Assembly: GCA_000949895.1 (NCBI GenBank)
Contig: JWIT01000013.1
Location: 1-64,000, forward strand
Length of the DNA stretch: 64,000 nt
From: Agrobacterium arsenijevicii
GTDB taxonomy: Bacteria; Pseudomonadota; Alphaproteobacteria; Rhizobiales; Rhizobiaceae
Direction: 5' to 3'
The notes beneath the pieces are model-generated. The model saw nothing but the letters and a program-made list of their open reading frames with translations. It ran no database searches and was not told the DNA's origin. Below, piece by piece: positions 53,711 to 62,303 of the stretch. Each line of letters starts with the position of its first letter. Within the stretch, counting starts at the first letter, position 1. Made by a program: the position numbers and the translations under genes.

Positions 53711-55144
53711 TCATCGCCAGCGGGCCGAAAGGATGGGTTGCGGCATATAATCGAAATGCGGCTTCCATGGGTAAAAATCGTCTTCCCGGCGGCGATTGGG
53801 AAGGTTTTCGATATCCTGATTGATAACCCCTTCCGTCAGCGCCATGAGGTTGGGATTGGCGATGGGCGCCAGCTCCGGCGAAAGATAACCTGACTTGACG
53901 ACCAGCAACCTCACCGCTTTCGGATCGAAACCGAGACGGGTGAAATCCGAAATCATGTGATAGGGCCTGCGCCGCGCCGCCAGAATGACGGTGATGCCAC
54001 CGATGCCGACCACAGCCTGCCGCTGATCCACAGCACCTGAATCGTCCAGCTTCAGGACTTCGGCTTCGACTGTGACGGAGGGGCTCTGTGGATCAAGACT
54101 GCCTCCGATCTTCACAGAAAGCTTGGCCCCCTCACCCGCCGCAAAACAGGCCTCGACCGCCGGCCGGTCGGTGATGCCGCCCATCAAAGCGCCCTGCCAG
54201 TTGCGCGCAATCAGCGCCGCCAGAACATCGGCACGATCGCCCACGCCGCCGCCGGTCGGGTTGTCGCCCGAGTCCGCGAGAATGATCGGGCTGGTGGTCG
54301 TCTTTTCCGCAATATCCATGATAGCGTCGAGCGGCTCGGTCACGGGACCGAAACGAAAATCCTGCCGGGCATTCCAGTAGGATTGCGCAATCTCGGCGGC
54401 AACCGCCTGCGCGGCCTCTCTGTCAGTCCCCGTAACCACAGCACAGGCCGTTGCCCTTGGTTCGTCGGCCCAGACGTAGCCGATCATGAAATTCGCATCC
54501 CATATGCCGGGCCGCGCATCGTAGTCCGGCAAGACGGCATAGAGGCTTTTGGCGGGTTCATCTTCCGTGGAGGTCTTTTCACCCGGCAGCAGAACAGGGA
54601 TTTTCGCCCATGCCACACCGGGCTTCTCGCCCGTTTTCAGAGCCTTGATGAGCATCGTCCACGCCCGCACCATCGTCTCACGCACATCGATATGCGGCGC
54701 AGTTCGGTAGCCGGCGAAGATATCCAGTTGATCGATGATCTTCTGACTGACGTTGCCGTGCAGGTCGTAGCTAGCGGAAACGACCACATCCGGCCCGACC
54801 ACAGCGCGAGCGCTGGAAATCCAGTCGCCTTCCGCATCGTCCATGCCTTCGACATTCATCGCGCCGTGCATGGCGAGATAAAGTCCATCCAATGGTAGTG
54901 AGGCTTTCAGACGCTCGAGGAATTCCTGCTTGAACGCGTCAAAGGCCACACGCGAGACCGGGCCACCCGGCACCGCCCGCGCATGCAGAAGCGGCAGCAC
55001 ATCCGCCCCGCCTTCGCCCAGAAAATTGAAGTACTCGGCCTCCAGCAACTCCGCCCCGCGAAAAACGCGAAAGTCTTCCTGACGCATCAGCACCGGCGAA
55101 TAGGTGCTGCATTCGGTATGAATACCACCAACGGCAATACGCAT
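53711..55144 (-). CDS. M81 family metallopeptidase (MlrC-like)
   Basis: 477 residues, similar to microcystinase C. The N-terminal RIAVGGIHTECSTYSP, YLAMHGAMNVEGMDDAEGD near 108 (His and Asp metal ligands) and LADSGDNPTGGGVGD near 290 are the family signatures. There is no signal peptide, so it acts in the cytosol. Family members are common beside sugar or peptide ABC transporters; the real substrate is usually unknown. It starts 12 nt after the GH20 stop. Confidence 0.88.
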   Translation of the reverse strand: MRIAVGGIHTECSTYSPVLMRQEDFRVFRGAELLEAEYFNFLGEGGADVLPLLHARAVPGGPVSRVAFDAFKQEFLERLKASLPLDGLYLAMHGAMNVEGMDDAEGDWISSARAVVGPDVVVSASYDLHGNVSQKIIDQLDIFAGYRTAPHIDVRETMVRAWTMLIKALKTGEKPGVAWAKIPVLLPGEKTSTEDEPAKSLYAVLPDYDARPGIWDANFMIGYVWADEPRATACAVVTGTDREAAQAVAAEIAQSYWNARQDFRFGPVTEPLDAIMDIAEKTTTSPIILADSGDNPTGGGVGDRADVLAALIARNWQGALMGGITDRPAVEACFAAGEGAKLSVKIGGSLDPQSPSVTVEAEVLKLDDSGAVDQRQAVVGIGGITVILAARRRPYHMISDFTRLGFDPKAVRLLVVKSGYLSPELAPIANPNLMALTEGVINQDIENLPNRRREDDFYPWKPHFDYMPQPILSARWR

Positions 55145-55156
55145 CTCGCCTTCCTC

Positions 55157-57076
55157 TCAATAAACCGGGCTCAAGGGGACGATGGCGGAGAAACGCAGCC
55201 AGTCCTTCTGCGCTTTCGGCGTCCACGCCGCCTCGGCAATGGCCGGCAGTCTCGGGAAAACCAGATGGTTGAAATAGGCGCGGTTGAGGAAATGTTCAGA
55301 CCAGATGCAGGCCTGAACGCCTTTCATCCGCTCCTTCAATTCCTCAGGAAAATCGCCCACCGCCTCATAAGCATAGGTATGCGAAGGCGGAACGGTGCCG
55401 GCCCAGCTTGCGCCGGGCTCCTGCCAGGCTTCATCCTGCACCATGTCGAGATAATAGGCCTGTCCCGGCGTCATCACCACGTCGTAGCCCTGCTTTGCAA
55501 GCTCAAGGCCAACTTCCGGCTTCTGCCAGGCCATCAGCAATGTGCCAGCCGGATCGACGCCGCCGCCATGCGAAACTTCGTCCCAGCCGGCAAGCTGACG
55601 ACCACGCTCGTGCAGCATCCCCTGAATACGTTTCATGAAATAGGACTGGATGCCGAAGGTACCGTCGAGCCCTTCCTTTTCCATCAACGACTTGGCAAGC
55701 GGCGAGGCAAGCCACGAACCGTCCGCAACCTCGTCGCCACCAATATGGATCAGCCGCGAGGGGAAAAGCTCCACCATCTCATCGAATATCTTGCCAAGGA
55801 ACTCATAGGTCGGCTCGATTGCCGGATTGAGCGCATTATTGGGATATCCCTGCACCGAGCGGTAGCTGTCCGGTGCCTCCTGCCCATCCGTCAGTTCCGG
55901 ATAGGCGACAAGAGCCGCCGTGCTGTGGCCGGGAATATCGACTTCCGGCACGATCTCGACGTTCAATGCTGCCGCATGCGCAACGACCATGCGCACATCG
56001 TCCTGGCTATAATAGCCGGAAACGGGTTCTGCCCCGTTACCGAGCTGCGGAAGAAGCGGCGCATCGGGACCGCGTGTCGCGCCGACGGTGGTCAGCAGCG
56101 GATAAGCCTTGATTTCAAGCCGCCACGCCTCGTCATCCGTCAGGTGCCAATGGAACCTGTTCATGCGCAACCATGCGAGAATATCGATAAGCCGCACGAC
56201 ATCGTCAGTCGGATAGAATTGCCGCGAGACATCCAGATGGCAACCGCGCCAGCTGTAACGCGGCGCATCGCTGATAGTGCCGGAGGCTGGGAAGCGGAAC
56301 TTGGGATCGATGCGCGCGCCATGCAGCAATTGCGCCAGAACCGTCAGGCCATATTGCAAACCGGCAGCGGCCGAATATTCCACGACAACGGCTTCATCGG
56401 AGAAAGACAGGCGATAACCTTCCGCCTCCAGACCGCTATGTTTCTTGAAGCGAAGCGGTTTACCCTCATGAACCGGCGCAAGGCTGAAAGGCACATGCCC
56501 AACGGCAAAAAGCCTGCGGAACAGCGACAGCGCGGTTTCCACCGCAAGCACTTCCTCAGCCTTTGCATCCTCCACCGGGAAAAGTGCGACGGGGAAGGCC
56601 TCGCCCGGCTCGGCATCGATTTCCGCTGGCCATGGCTGGATGGAAAAGGGCAGATCGAACTTTCCTTCAGGAAGCAGGACCGGCGCGGGCTCGCTATGGC
56701 GCCCGTCCAGCATCAAATCGCCGACATCAACGGCGCGATGCGTACCGTCGGCAAGGCTGACATAGGCGGATTTCGCCCCGTCCGTGCGATGGCGAGCTGG
56801 TCTCAGCAGACCATCGACGGTGAAACGCCAGGATTTTCCAGCCTCTAGCACGAAGCCGGGCGGCGGCGCAAACTCATGGAAATTGGCATTGCGGCGCAGA
56901 TAAACGGCATTGCCGCAAACGGGCTTGTCGATGGTCCGCGTCAGCGACGTATAGACGATCCGGAAATCCTTCAACGGCTCATGGGAAAGATTGACCAAGG
57001 TAAAGGTAAACCCGCCCGAGGCGGAATTTTCGAGCGGATGCCATGAATTTTCAAGACGATATTGTGCGAGCGCCAT
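55157..57076 (-). CDS. Beta-N-acetylhexosaminidase, GH20
   Basis: 639 residues. An N-terminal beta domain (1-270) precedes the GH20 TIM barrel. RGCHLDVSRQFYP near 285, MNRFHWHLTDDEAWRLEI near 315, IVPEVDIPGHSTAALVAYPEL near 380 and the catalytic Asp-Glu pair in HIGGDEVADGSW near 460 are diagnostic. The ATG at 57076 is chosen because GGGGAG precedes it. No signal peptide is seen, so it probably cleaves imported GlcNAc- or GalNAc-containing oligosaccharides in the cytosol, fitting the nearby ABC importer. Confidence 0.93.
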   Translation of the reverse strand: MALAQYRLENSWHPLENSASGGFTFTLVNLSHEPLKDFRIVYTSLTRTIDKPVCGNAVYLRRNANFHEFAPPPGFVLEAGKSWRFTVDGLLRPARHRTDGAKSAYVSLADGTHRAVDVGDLMLDGRHSEPAPVLLPEGKFDLPFSIQPWPAEIDAEPGEAFPVALFPVEDAKAEEVLAVETALSLFRRLFAVGHVPFSLAPVHEGKPLRFKKHSGLEAEGYRLSFSDEAVVVEYSAAAGLQYGLTVLAQLLHGARIDPKFRFPASGTISDAPRYSWRGCHLDVSRQFYPTDDVVRLIDILAWLRMNRFHWHLTDDEAWRLEIKAYPLLTTVGATRGPDAPLLPQLGNGAEPVSGYYSQDDVRMVVAHAAALNVEIVPEVDIPGHSTAALVAYPELTDGQEAPDSYRSVQGYPNNALNPAIEPTYEFLGKIFDEMVELFPSRLIHIGGDEVADGSWLASPLAKSLMEKEGLDGTFGIQSYFMKRIQGMLHERGRQLAGWDEVSHGGGVDPAGTLLMAWQKPEVGLELAKQGYDVVMTPGQAYYLDMVQDEAWQEPGASWAGTVPPSHTYAYEAVGDFPEELKERMKGVQACIWSEHFLNRAYFNHLVFPRLPAIAEAAWTPKAQKDWLRFSAIVPLSPVY

Positions 57077-57120
57077 GATGCTCCCCTTTATTGCGCATTG
57101 AACCCTCTGGAGGGCTTTGA

Positions 57121-57903
57121 TCAGTAGTGTTCGGATTGCGAGAAAGTCCGGGCAAGCGGGGCCTGCCCCGCCGTCAGCCCGCAGTCGACCGGCAGGCACA
57201 CGCCGCTGATGGCGGCGGCCTGTGGGCCGGCCAGAAAGGTGACGGCGTTGGCCACATCTTCGGGTCTCACGATGCGCTGCAACGGATACCAGTTCTTCGC
57301 TTCCTCGAAGACCTGAGGATTGACCGCGGCCCGCGCCTCCCACGCCTGCGTGCGCACGGTGCCCGGCGCAACGGCATTGGAACGGATGCCGAATTTTCCG
57401 TATTCGACGGCGATCAGCTTCGTCAGATGGATCAGCCCGGCCTTTGCCGCGCTATAGGCGGGATGGCCGAACACAGCCATGCCGTTGACAGAAGTGATAT
57501 TGATGACAGACCCCTCAGTCCGCTTCAGCGCTTCCTCGAAAGCCCTGAAGCAGAGAAACGGTGCTTCCAGATTGAGCACATTATCCTTGCGCCATATTTC
57601 CGCGGTGGTGTCGTGCAGGCTAACGGCCCTTGCAGCACCCGCATTGTTGACGAGGGTCGCGACATCGCCCAGCTCCGCGACCTCCAAGGCCAGCCTTGCA
57701 AGGTCTTGCGGATCGGTAACATCGCAGGTTTTCGAAACGAAGGCGGGACCGGAAAGCAGGGAAAGCGCATTGGCAAGGGCGTCGGGATCGATATCCACCA
57801 ACACCACCTTTGCATGGCTTTCAGAAAGCGCCGCGGCAATTGCCCGGCCTATGTCACCTGCCGCCCCCGTTACGACGGCGACCCGGTCTTTCCTGTCCTG
57901 CAT
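57121..57903 (-). CDS. Short-chain dehydrogenase/reductase
   Basis: 260 residues, NAD(P)-dependent. The cofactor motif is AVVTGAAGDIGRAIAAAL near the N-terminus, followed by NNAGAAR near 87. The catalytic set is Ser in NITSVNGMAVFG near 137 with Tyr and Lys in PAYSAAKAG near 150. The ATG at 57903 has AAGGAG upstream; the longer TTG start at 57930 is less likely. It lies between rpiR and the GH20 gene in one operon, so a sugar or sugar-alcohol substrate is likely. Confidence 0.9.
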   Translation of the reverse strand: MQDRKDRVAVVTGAAGDIGRAIAAALSESHAKVVLVDIDPDALANALSLLSGPAFVSKTCDVTDPQDLARLALEVAELGDVATLVNNAGAARAVSLHDTTAEIWRKDNVLNLEAPFLCFRAFEEALKRTEGSVINITSVNGMAVFGHPAYSAAKAGLIHLTKLIAVEYGKFGIRSNAVAPGTVRTQAWEARAAVNPQVFEEAKNWYPLQRIVRPEDVANAVTFLAGPQAAAISGVCLPVDCGLTAGQAPLARTFSQSEHY

Positions 57904-57987
57904 CTCATGCCACTCCTTCGAAGCTTTCAAATCAGTCTCGGAGCGGAATTTTCAGGCAAAACCGCTCGCACTTTTTCCATCCCGCCT

Positions 57988-58851
57988 TCAGTCACCCAGC
58001 AATTGCCGGTCATCCGGATCGCGGTGTTCCACGAGTTGCTGCTTGATGTGACGCAGGGTCACCATCGACCGTTGCCGGTGGTGGTAGGCAGCAAGGGTCG
58101 CCAGAATATCGACGGCAGCCAGATAGGCGTAACGCGATGAGGTCGGGCGGAAGATATTGTTTCCCTCAGGCACGTTGACCGCCACGACGATGTCGGCGGC
58201 CATGGCGACGGGCGTATCGCTCTGGGTGAGCGCAATGGTGATAACCCCCATTTCGCGCGCCAGCCTGAAACACTTCACCAGCTCCATGTTACGGCCGGAG
58301 AAGGAGGAACCGATAATCACGTCTTCCTTGCGCGCGGCAGCCGTCATCATCAGTTGCATGCTGTGGTCGGCACTGGTCGAAACGCGCAGGCCCAGCCGAA
58401 ACAGCCGGTTCTGGATTTCCGCCGCGATCATCGAGGAATTACCGCCGGCACCGAAGGCATAGATCATGCCGCTATTGGCGATCTTGATCGCCGCTTCGTC
58501 GGCAAGGGCGGGGTCGAGCGTCTTGTGCAGCAGGAAAAGCGCCTCCTGTGCCTTGGCGAGCACTTCCTCGGCGACATCCGACGGGCCGGTGCTGGTCGGT
58601 TCCGAGGTGAGGTAACGAATACCCACATAAGCGGTCTTGGCGAGGCTGACCTTGAAATCCGAAAAGCTCTGGCAACCGAGACGCCGGCAGAAGCGCGTCA
58701 CCGTCGGCGGAGAAACCTCGGCGCGAGCGGCGAGCTCGATGATCGAGGCATTGACGGCGAATTCGAAGTCCGAAACCAGAATATCGGCGATCCGCCGTTC
58801 CGATTGCGAGAACTGTCCCCTGTCGTCTTGAATCCTTGCGAAAATATCCAT
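57988..58851 (-). CDS. RpiR/MurR-family regulator with SIS domain
   Basis: 287 residues. The N-terminal HTH_6 domain (residues 1-75: FSQSERRIADILVSDFEF, then IIELAARAEVSPPTVTRFCRRLG) binds DNA. The SIS domain (about 125-250: IYAFGAGGNSSMIAAEI, GSSFSGRNMELVK) binds a phosphosugar. The ATG at 58851 is chosen; the alternative TTG at 58875 is weaker. It heads the hexosaminidase operon and is divergent from the NTF2-like gene. Two related near-palindromes between them are candidate operators. The effector may be a hexosamine phosphate. Confidence 0.9.
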   Translation of the reverse strand: MDIFARIQDDRGQFSQSERRIADILVSDFEFAVNASIIELAARAEVSPPTVTRFCRRLGCQSFSDFKVSLAKTAYVGIRYLTSEPTSTGPSDVAEEVLAKAQEALFLLHKTLDPALADEAAIKIANSGMIYAFGAGGNSSMIAAEIQNRLFRLGLRVSTSADHSMQLMMTAAARKEDVIIGSSFSGRNMELVKCFRLAREMGVITIALTQSDTPVAMAADIVVAVNVPEGNNIFRPTSSRYAYLAAVDILATLAAYHHRQRSMVTLRHIKQQLVEHRDPDDRQLLGD

Positions 58852-58991
58852 GCTCACCGGTCTCCGTTCTGCCAAAACTTAAGGCTTGGCCCCGTTTCCG
58901 ATGCATCCTAATCCGAGACGCCCGTCAACCGTACATACCCATGAATCGACCATGCTTCGTCCCGTTGACGACACGCCGGACACCCTCAATC

Positions 58992-59005
58992 TGAAAATTA
59001 TTTTC
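58992..59005. promoter_or_regulatory. Candidate RpiR operator 1
   Basis: A perfect 13-bp palindrome GAAAATTATTTTC, extended on the left by T, in the rpiR/NTF2-like intergenic region. It shares its sequence almost completely with the reverse complement of the second site. Confidence 0.5.
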
Positions 59006-59064
59006 TCTGTTGATTGAGAGATGAGCATATGCCAACAATCTTCGCCAGAGAAATCTCCAAACTG

Positions 59065-59078
59065 TGAAAATAATTTCA
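59065..59078. promoter_or_regulatory. Candidate RpiR operator 2
   Basis: TGAAAATAATTTCA, a near-perfect palindrome 73 bp from site 1 and 17 nt before the NTF2-like start codon. A TGAAA-N4-5-TTTCA layout suits RpiR-type regulators. Confidence 0.5.
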
Positions 59079-59094
59079 ACGGCGGACCCAAATC

Positions 59095-59580
59095 ATGCGC
59101 GATCCATTCAAAAATCCCTTTCTCGAAACAGACGTCGCCCGCCACTCCATCTGGGAGATGCTGGTGACGCGGGATATCGACGCTTTCCTCACTGCCGACT
59201 GGTCGAAGGTCGCGGATGATTTCGTCGAGGACGGCTTTCTCGGCATCAACGCCAACCGGGATGCGAACCCGGACAACTGGCGCCTGTCCTTCCCCTCGCT
59301 TGAGGCCTATCGCGACGAATGGCTGCGACAGGCGAAGGATTTCCAGACACAGCAATTCGCTGAAGACCCGCGCAATGCGATCTTCACGACCACCACGCTG
59401 GAAGAGATCGAAGTGGAAGGCGAGACCGCGCTGGTTCGCAAGAAGTTCGACGGCGGACTTCGCAAGGCCGATGGCAGCTTCGACGTGATGAAATGGCAGA
59501 CGCTCTATTATTGCCGGCTGCATGAGGGCCGCTGGAAGATCAGCGGTTTCACCGGCTACATGCCCAATCCCATGCCGTGA
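59095..59580 (+). CDS. NTF2-like/SnoaL-type small protein
   Basis: 161 residues. The helix-helix-then-sheet pattern (RHSIWEMLVTRDIDAFLTADW, then ALVRKKFDGGL and WQTLYYCRLHEGRWKISGFTGY) suggests an NTF2-like fold, often a small-molecule-binding or isomerase-like domain. No catalytic residue can be assigned. It is cytosolic, with no signal peptide. It is divergent from rpiR with operator-like palindromes between, so it likely belongs to the same regulon. An intrinsic terminator follows directly. Confidence 0.7.
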   Translation: MRDPFKNPFLETDVARHSIWEMLVTRDIDAFLTADWSKVADDFVEDGFLGINANRDANPDNWRLSFPSLEAYRDEWLRQAKDFQTQQFAEDPRNAIFTTTTLEEIEVEGETALVRKKFDGGLRKADGSFDVMKWQTLYYCRLHEGRWKISGFTGYMPNPMP

Positions 59581-59608
59581 TCCAGCGGACATACAAGATA
59601 ACATCGAG

Positions 59609-59639
59609 CGCCGGGCCAAAAGCCCGGCGTTGTTTTTTC
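59609..59639 (+). terminator. Intrinsic terminator of the NTF2-like gene
   Basis: An 8-bp GC stem (CGCCGGGC at 59609-59616, GCCCGGCG at 59622-59629) and 5-nt loop, followed by a T-rich run. Confidence 0.8.
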
Positions 59640-59685
59640 GTCTGACGACGAGAGAAGAAGACCGCCGAAAACGGATCACGTCAGG

Positions 59686-59724
59686 AAAAACCGGGCATGG
59701 GGAGAAAGATTTCATGGCCCGGTT
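59686..59724 (-). terminator. Intrinsic terminator of the sugar ABC operon
   Basis: On the minus strand, a stem of about 11 bp with one bulge (59713-59724 with 59689-59699) ends in a run of T, 9 nt after the ATPase stop codon. Confidence 0.7.
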
Positions 59725-59732
59725 CCCGCCCA

Positions 59733-60845
59733 TTATTGTATCAGCTTGAGGACGGAAAGATCGACACGCCGTTCCAGCGCGATACCGCTCTCATCAAACA
59801 GATGGCAATCCGATGCCTTGATACCGGTGACGATGAGTTCATCGACGATGACAGGCGCGGAACCGGAAAGAAGCGCGCAATAATTTTCACCCGTCGGCGC
59901 GACACCGTAAGCGATGGTATTCACCCCCAGCCGCTCGATGACGCTGGGCGCGACCTTGATATTGAGGTCGGCTGTTTCGAGACCGGTATGTTCCGGGCGG
60001 ATGCCGAGCGTCAGCTGCGTGCCTTCAAGACCGGCGCGCGGCTCCACCGGCACGGTGATCGTCTGGCCTTCATACTCCACCGTCACGCCATCGGCGCTGA
60101 CGGATTTGCAGGCGACCTTGAGGAAATTCATTTTCGGATTGCCGATGAAACCCGCAACGAACACGTTCGCCGGCTTGTGGTAAAGCTCGAGTGGCGCGCC
60201 AACCTGGGCGATTTCACCGCCATTCAGTACCACGATGCGTTCGGCCATGGTCATGGCTTCCACCTGATCGTGTGTCACATAGATCATCGTCGCCTTCAGC
60301 GTCCGGTGAAGATTGGTGAGTTCGATGCGCATGTCGGCGCGAAGTGCCGCATCAAGGTTGGAAAGCGGCTCGTCGAACAGGAATATCTTCGGCTCGCGAA
60401 CGATGGCGCGGCCGATAGCCACGCGCTGGCGCTGGCCGCCGGACAACATGCCGGGGCGCTGCTGCAGGCGCTGGTCAAGTTGCAGGATCTTGGCGACACC
60501 CTCGACCTTTTCCTTGATCTTGGCCTCCTCCATCTTTTCGACTCGGAGGGGAAAGGCGATGTTTTCGAAAACCGTCATATGCGGATAAAGCGCATAGGAC
60601 TGGAAGACCATGGCGATGCCGCGTTTCACCGGCGGCAAGTCATTGACCTTCACACCGTTGATGACGATATCGCCGGCGGAAATATCCTCAAGGCCGGCGA
60701 TCATCCGCAGCAATGTGGATTTGCCACATCCCGAGGGGCCGACAAAAACGACGAACTCGCCATCCCTGATGTCGAGCTGAACGCCCTTGATGACTTCGAA
60801 ATGTCCATAGTTCTTGCGGACGTTGTTGAGATAAAGCTGACCCAA
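59733..60845 (-). CDS. Sugar ABC transporter ATPase (UgpC/MalK type)
   Basis: 370 residues. Walker A is GPSGCGKST near 38, the Q-loop is MVFQSYALYPHMTV near 82, the signature is [15 protein letters not shown] near 134 and Walker B is IFLFDEPLSNLDA near 155. The C-terminal MalK-like TOBE domain (about 240-365) includes GIRPEHTGLE near 290. The start is TTG with AGG 7 nt upstream. Such ATPases are often shared among several sugar importers. It is the last gene of this operon, 185 nt after the binding-protein gene. Confidence 0.92.
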   Translation of the reverse strand: MGQLYLNNVRKNYGHFEVIKGVQLDIRDGEFVVFVGPSGCGKSTLLRMIAGLEDISAGDIVINGVKVNDLPPVKRGIAMVFQSYALYPHMTVFENIAFPLRVEKMEEAKIKEKVEGVAKILQLDQRLQQRPGMLSGGQRQRVAIGRAIVREPKIFLFDEPLSNLDAALRADMRIELTNLHRTLKATMIYVTHDQVEAMTMAERIVVLNGGEIAQVGAPLELYHKPANVFVAGFIGNPKMNFLKVACKSVSADGVTVEYEGQTITVPVEPRAGLEGTQLTLGIRPEHTGLETADLNIKVAPSVIERLGVNTIAYGVAPTGENYCALLSGSAPVIVDELIVTGIKASDCHLFDESGIALERRVDLSVLKLIQ

Positions 60846-60990
60846 AACTTGCCTCTCCCGTCACCAGCCGACATCAGGCTGCGTTCAGAGACGTTCCGCA
60901 ACACGGAAAAATCGCGTCGAACCGGAACCGTTGAAAAACACAAGACGCCCCTTCCGTTATAACGGCAGGCATTCTCGCGGCGGATTATGG

Positions 60991-61017
60991 GGTTGCGGGC
61001 GACCTGCGCCCGCAACC
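60991..61017 (-). repeat. Intercistronic hairpin between binding protein and ATPase genes
   Basis: A 10-bp perfect stem (GGTTGCGGGC with GCCCGCAACC) and 7-nt loop, 14 nt after the binding-protein stop. There is no T-tail on the minus strand. It probably stabilises the abundant upstream mRNA or causes partial termination. Confidence 0.6.
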
Positions 61018-61030
61018 GTATCAATGTGGA

Positions 61031-62263
61031 TTACTTGTACTGCTCGAGAGCGGCAGATGCCTTCTTTGCGGCATCTTCCGGTGTTGCCTTGCCGGTAACG
61101 ACAGACTGCACCATCTCGATCATCGTGTCCTGGAAGCCCTTGTAGTCGGTGAAGAGCGGCTCGGGACCGCCATAGGCGATACCGTCGATCAGCGGCTTCC
61201 AGAAGGGGTCCTTGGCGATGAATTCATCAACCTTGGGCGACGGACGAAGCGGGGTGAGGCCAGCGCCGCCCTGCAGTTCGTATTCGCCCTGCGGGCCGGG
61301 CGAGGTGATGAATTTGGCGAATTCGGTCGCCTTTTCTTCCACGCCGGTTCCCTTGAAGATCGCGAGGCTATCGGTGATGAGCAGCGTGCCGGGGCCCTTG
61401 GCTTCAGGACCGAGCGGCAGGGTTGCGATACCCCAGTTGATCTTGGTTTCCTGCAGGCGGGTTGCAGCACCCGATCCGGCCTGGATCATGCCGACCTTGC
61501 CATCGAGGAAGATGGCGCGGATTTCGTTCTGCTCATAGGCCGTCGGACCTTCGACGGAATAGGGCGTGATATCCTTGTAGGCCTTAAGCGCTGCGAGAAC
61601 CTGCGGGCTGTCGACGGTGATCTTGTCGCCATCGATGACTTTGCCGTTGTTGGTGTAAACCCAGTGCATGAACTGGTGCATGGTATTGTCGAAGGTCTTG
61701 GCGGGCAGGCCGTAACCGGCAACACCGGTCTTTTCCTTGATCTGCTTGGCAAAGGCGATCTCTTCAGCCCAGGTCTTCGGCGGCACTTCCGGATCGAGAC
61801 CAGCCTGCTTGAACAGGTCCTTGTTCCAGTAGAGCGCCTTGGTCGAGAAAGCGACCGGCACACCCCACTGCGTGTCCTCGAAGGTGACCGTGTCGACGAT
61901 ATTAGGGTAATAGGTCTTCTTTTCGTCTTCCGTCATCGGCACCGGAACGATGAGGTCGTTCTGAGCGAACTGCTTCAGCGTGCGCGAACCGACATAGGCC
62001 ATGGCGACCGGGGTGCCGGCGGCAGCGAGCGTGGTTGCCTTGTCCTGGCACTGAGCCCAGCCAACGACTTCCGGAACGACCTTGTATCCGGCATTCTTGC
62101 CTTCCCATTCCTTGATGTATTTTTCATGGATAGGGTCCATCTTGTCGCCGCAATAGATCCAGCTGATCTCCTTGTCGGCGGCGTGTGCCGCCACCGTGCC
62201 AAGGGCAGTGGAACCGGCAAATGCGAAAGCGCAAAGCGCCAATCCGTAATGTTTCAGTGCCAT
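61031..62263 (-). CDS. Sugar ABC transporter substrate-binding protein (family 1)
   Basis: A 410-residue periplasmic protein. The signal peptide ends at AAHA near residue 29, and the mature protein starts DKEISWIYCGDKMDPIH. The family-1 core shows PVAMAYVGSRTLKQFAQND near 80, VPVAFSTKALYWNKDLFKQAGL near 135 and a C-terminal helix ending AALEQYK. GGAG lies 8 nt before the ATG. Neighbouring GH20 and RpiR genes suggest a hexosamine oligosaccharide ligand, but this is inference. Confidence 0.92.
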   Translation of the reverse strand: MALKHYGLALCAFAFAGSTALGTVAAHAADKEISWIYCGDKMDPIHEKYIKEWEGKNAGYKVVPEVVGWAQCQDKATTLAAAGTPVAMAYVGSRTLKQFAQNDLIVPVPMTEDEKKTYYPNIVDTVTFEDTQWGVPVAFSTKALYWNKDLFKQAGLDPEVPPKTWAEEIAFAKQIKEKTGVAGYGLPAKTFDNTMHQFMHWVYTNNGKVIDGDKITVDSPQVLAALKAYKDITPYSVEGPTAYEQNEIRAIFLDGKVGMIQAGSGAATRLQETKINWGIATLPLGPEAKGPGTLLITDSLAIFKGTGVEEKATEFAKFITSPGPQGEYELQGGAGLTPLRPSPKVDEFIAKDPFWKPLIDGIAYGGPEPLFTDYKGFQDTMIEMVQSVVTGKATPEDAAKKASAALEQYK

Positions 62264-62303
62264 AATTAGTCTCCCGTTTTCTGGTGGTCGTTCCTATTGT
62301 TGA

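Noticed and set aside
54983..56848. A 621-codon plus-strand open frame opposite the M81 and GH20 genes
   Set aside because: It spans two clear minus-strand genes, is His/Arg-rich in the manner of antisense frames, and has no ribosome-binding site or domain.
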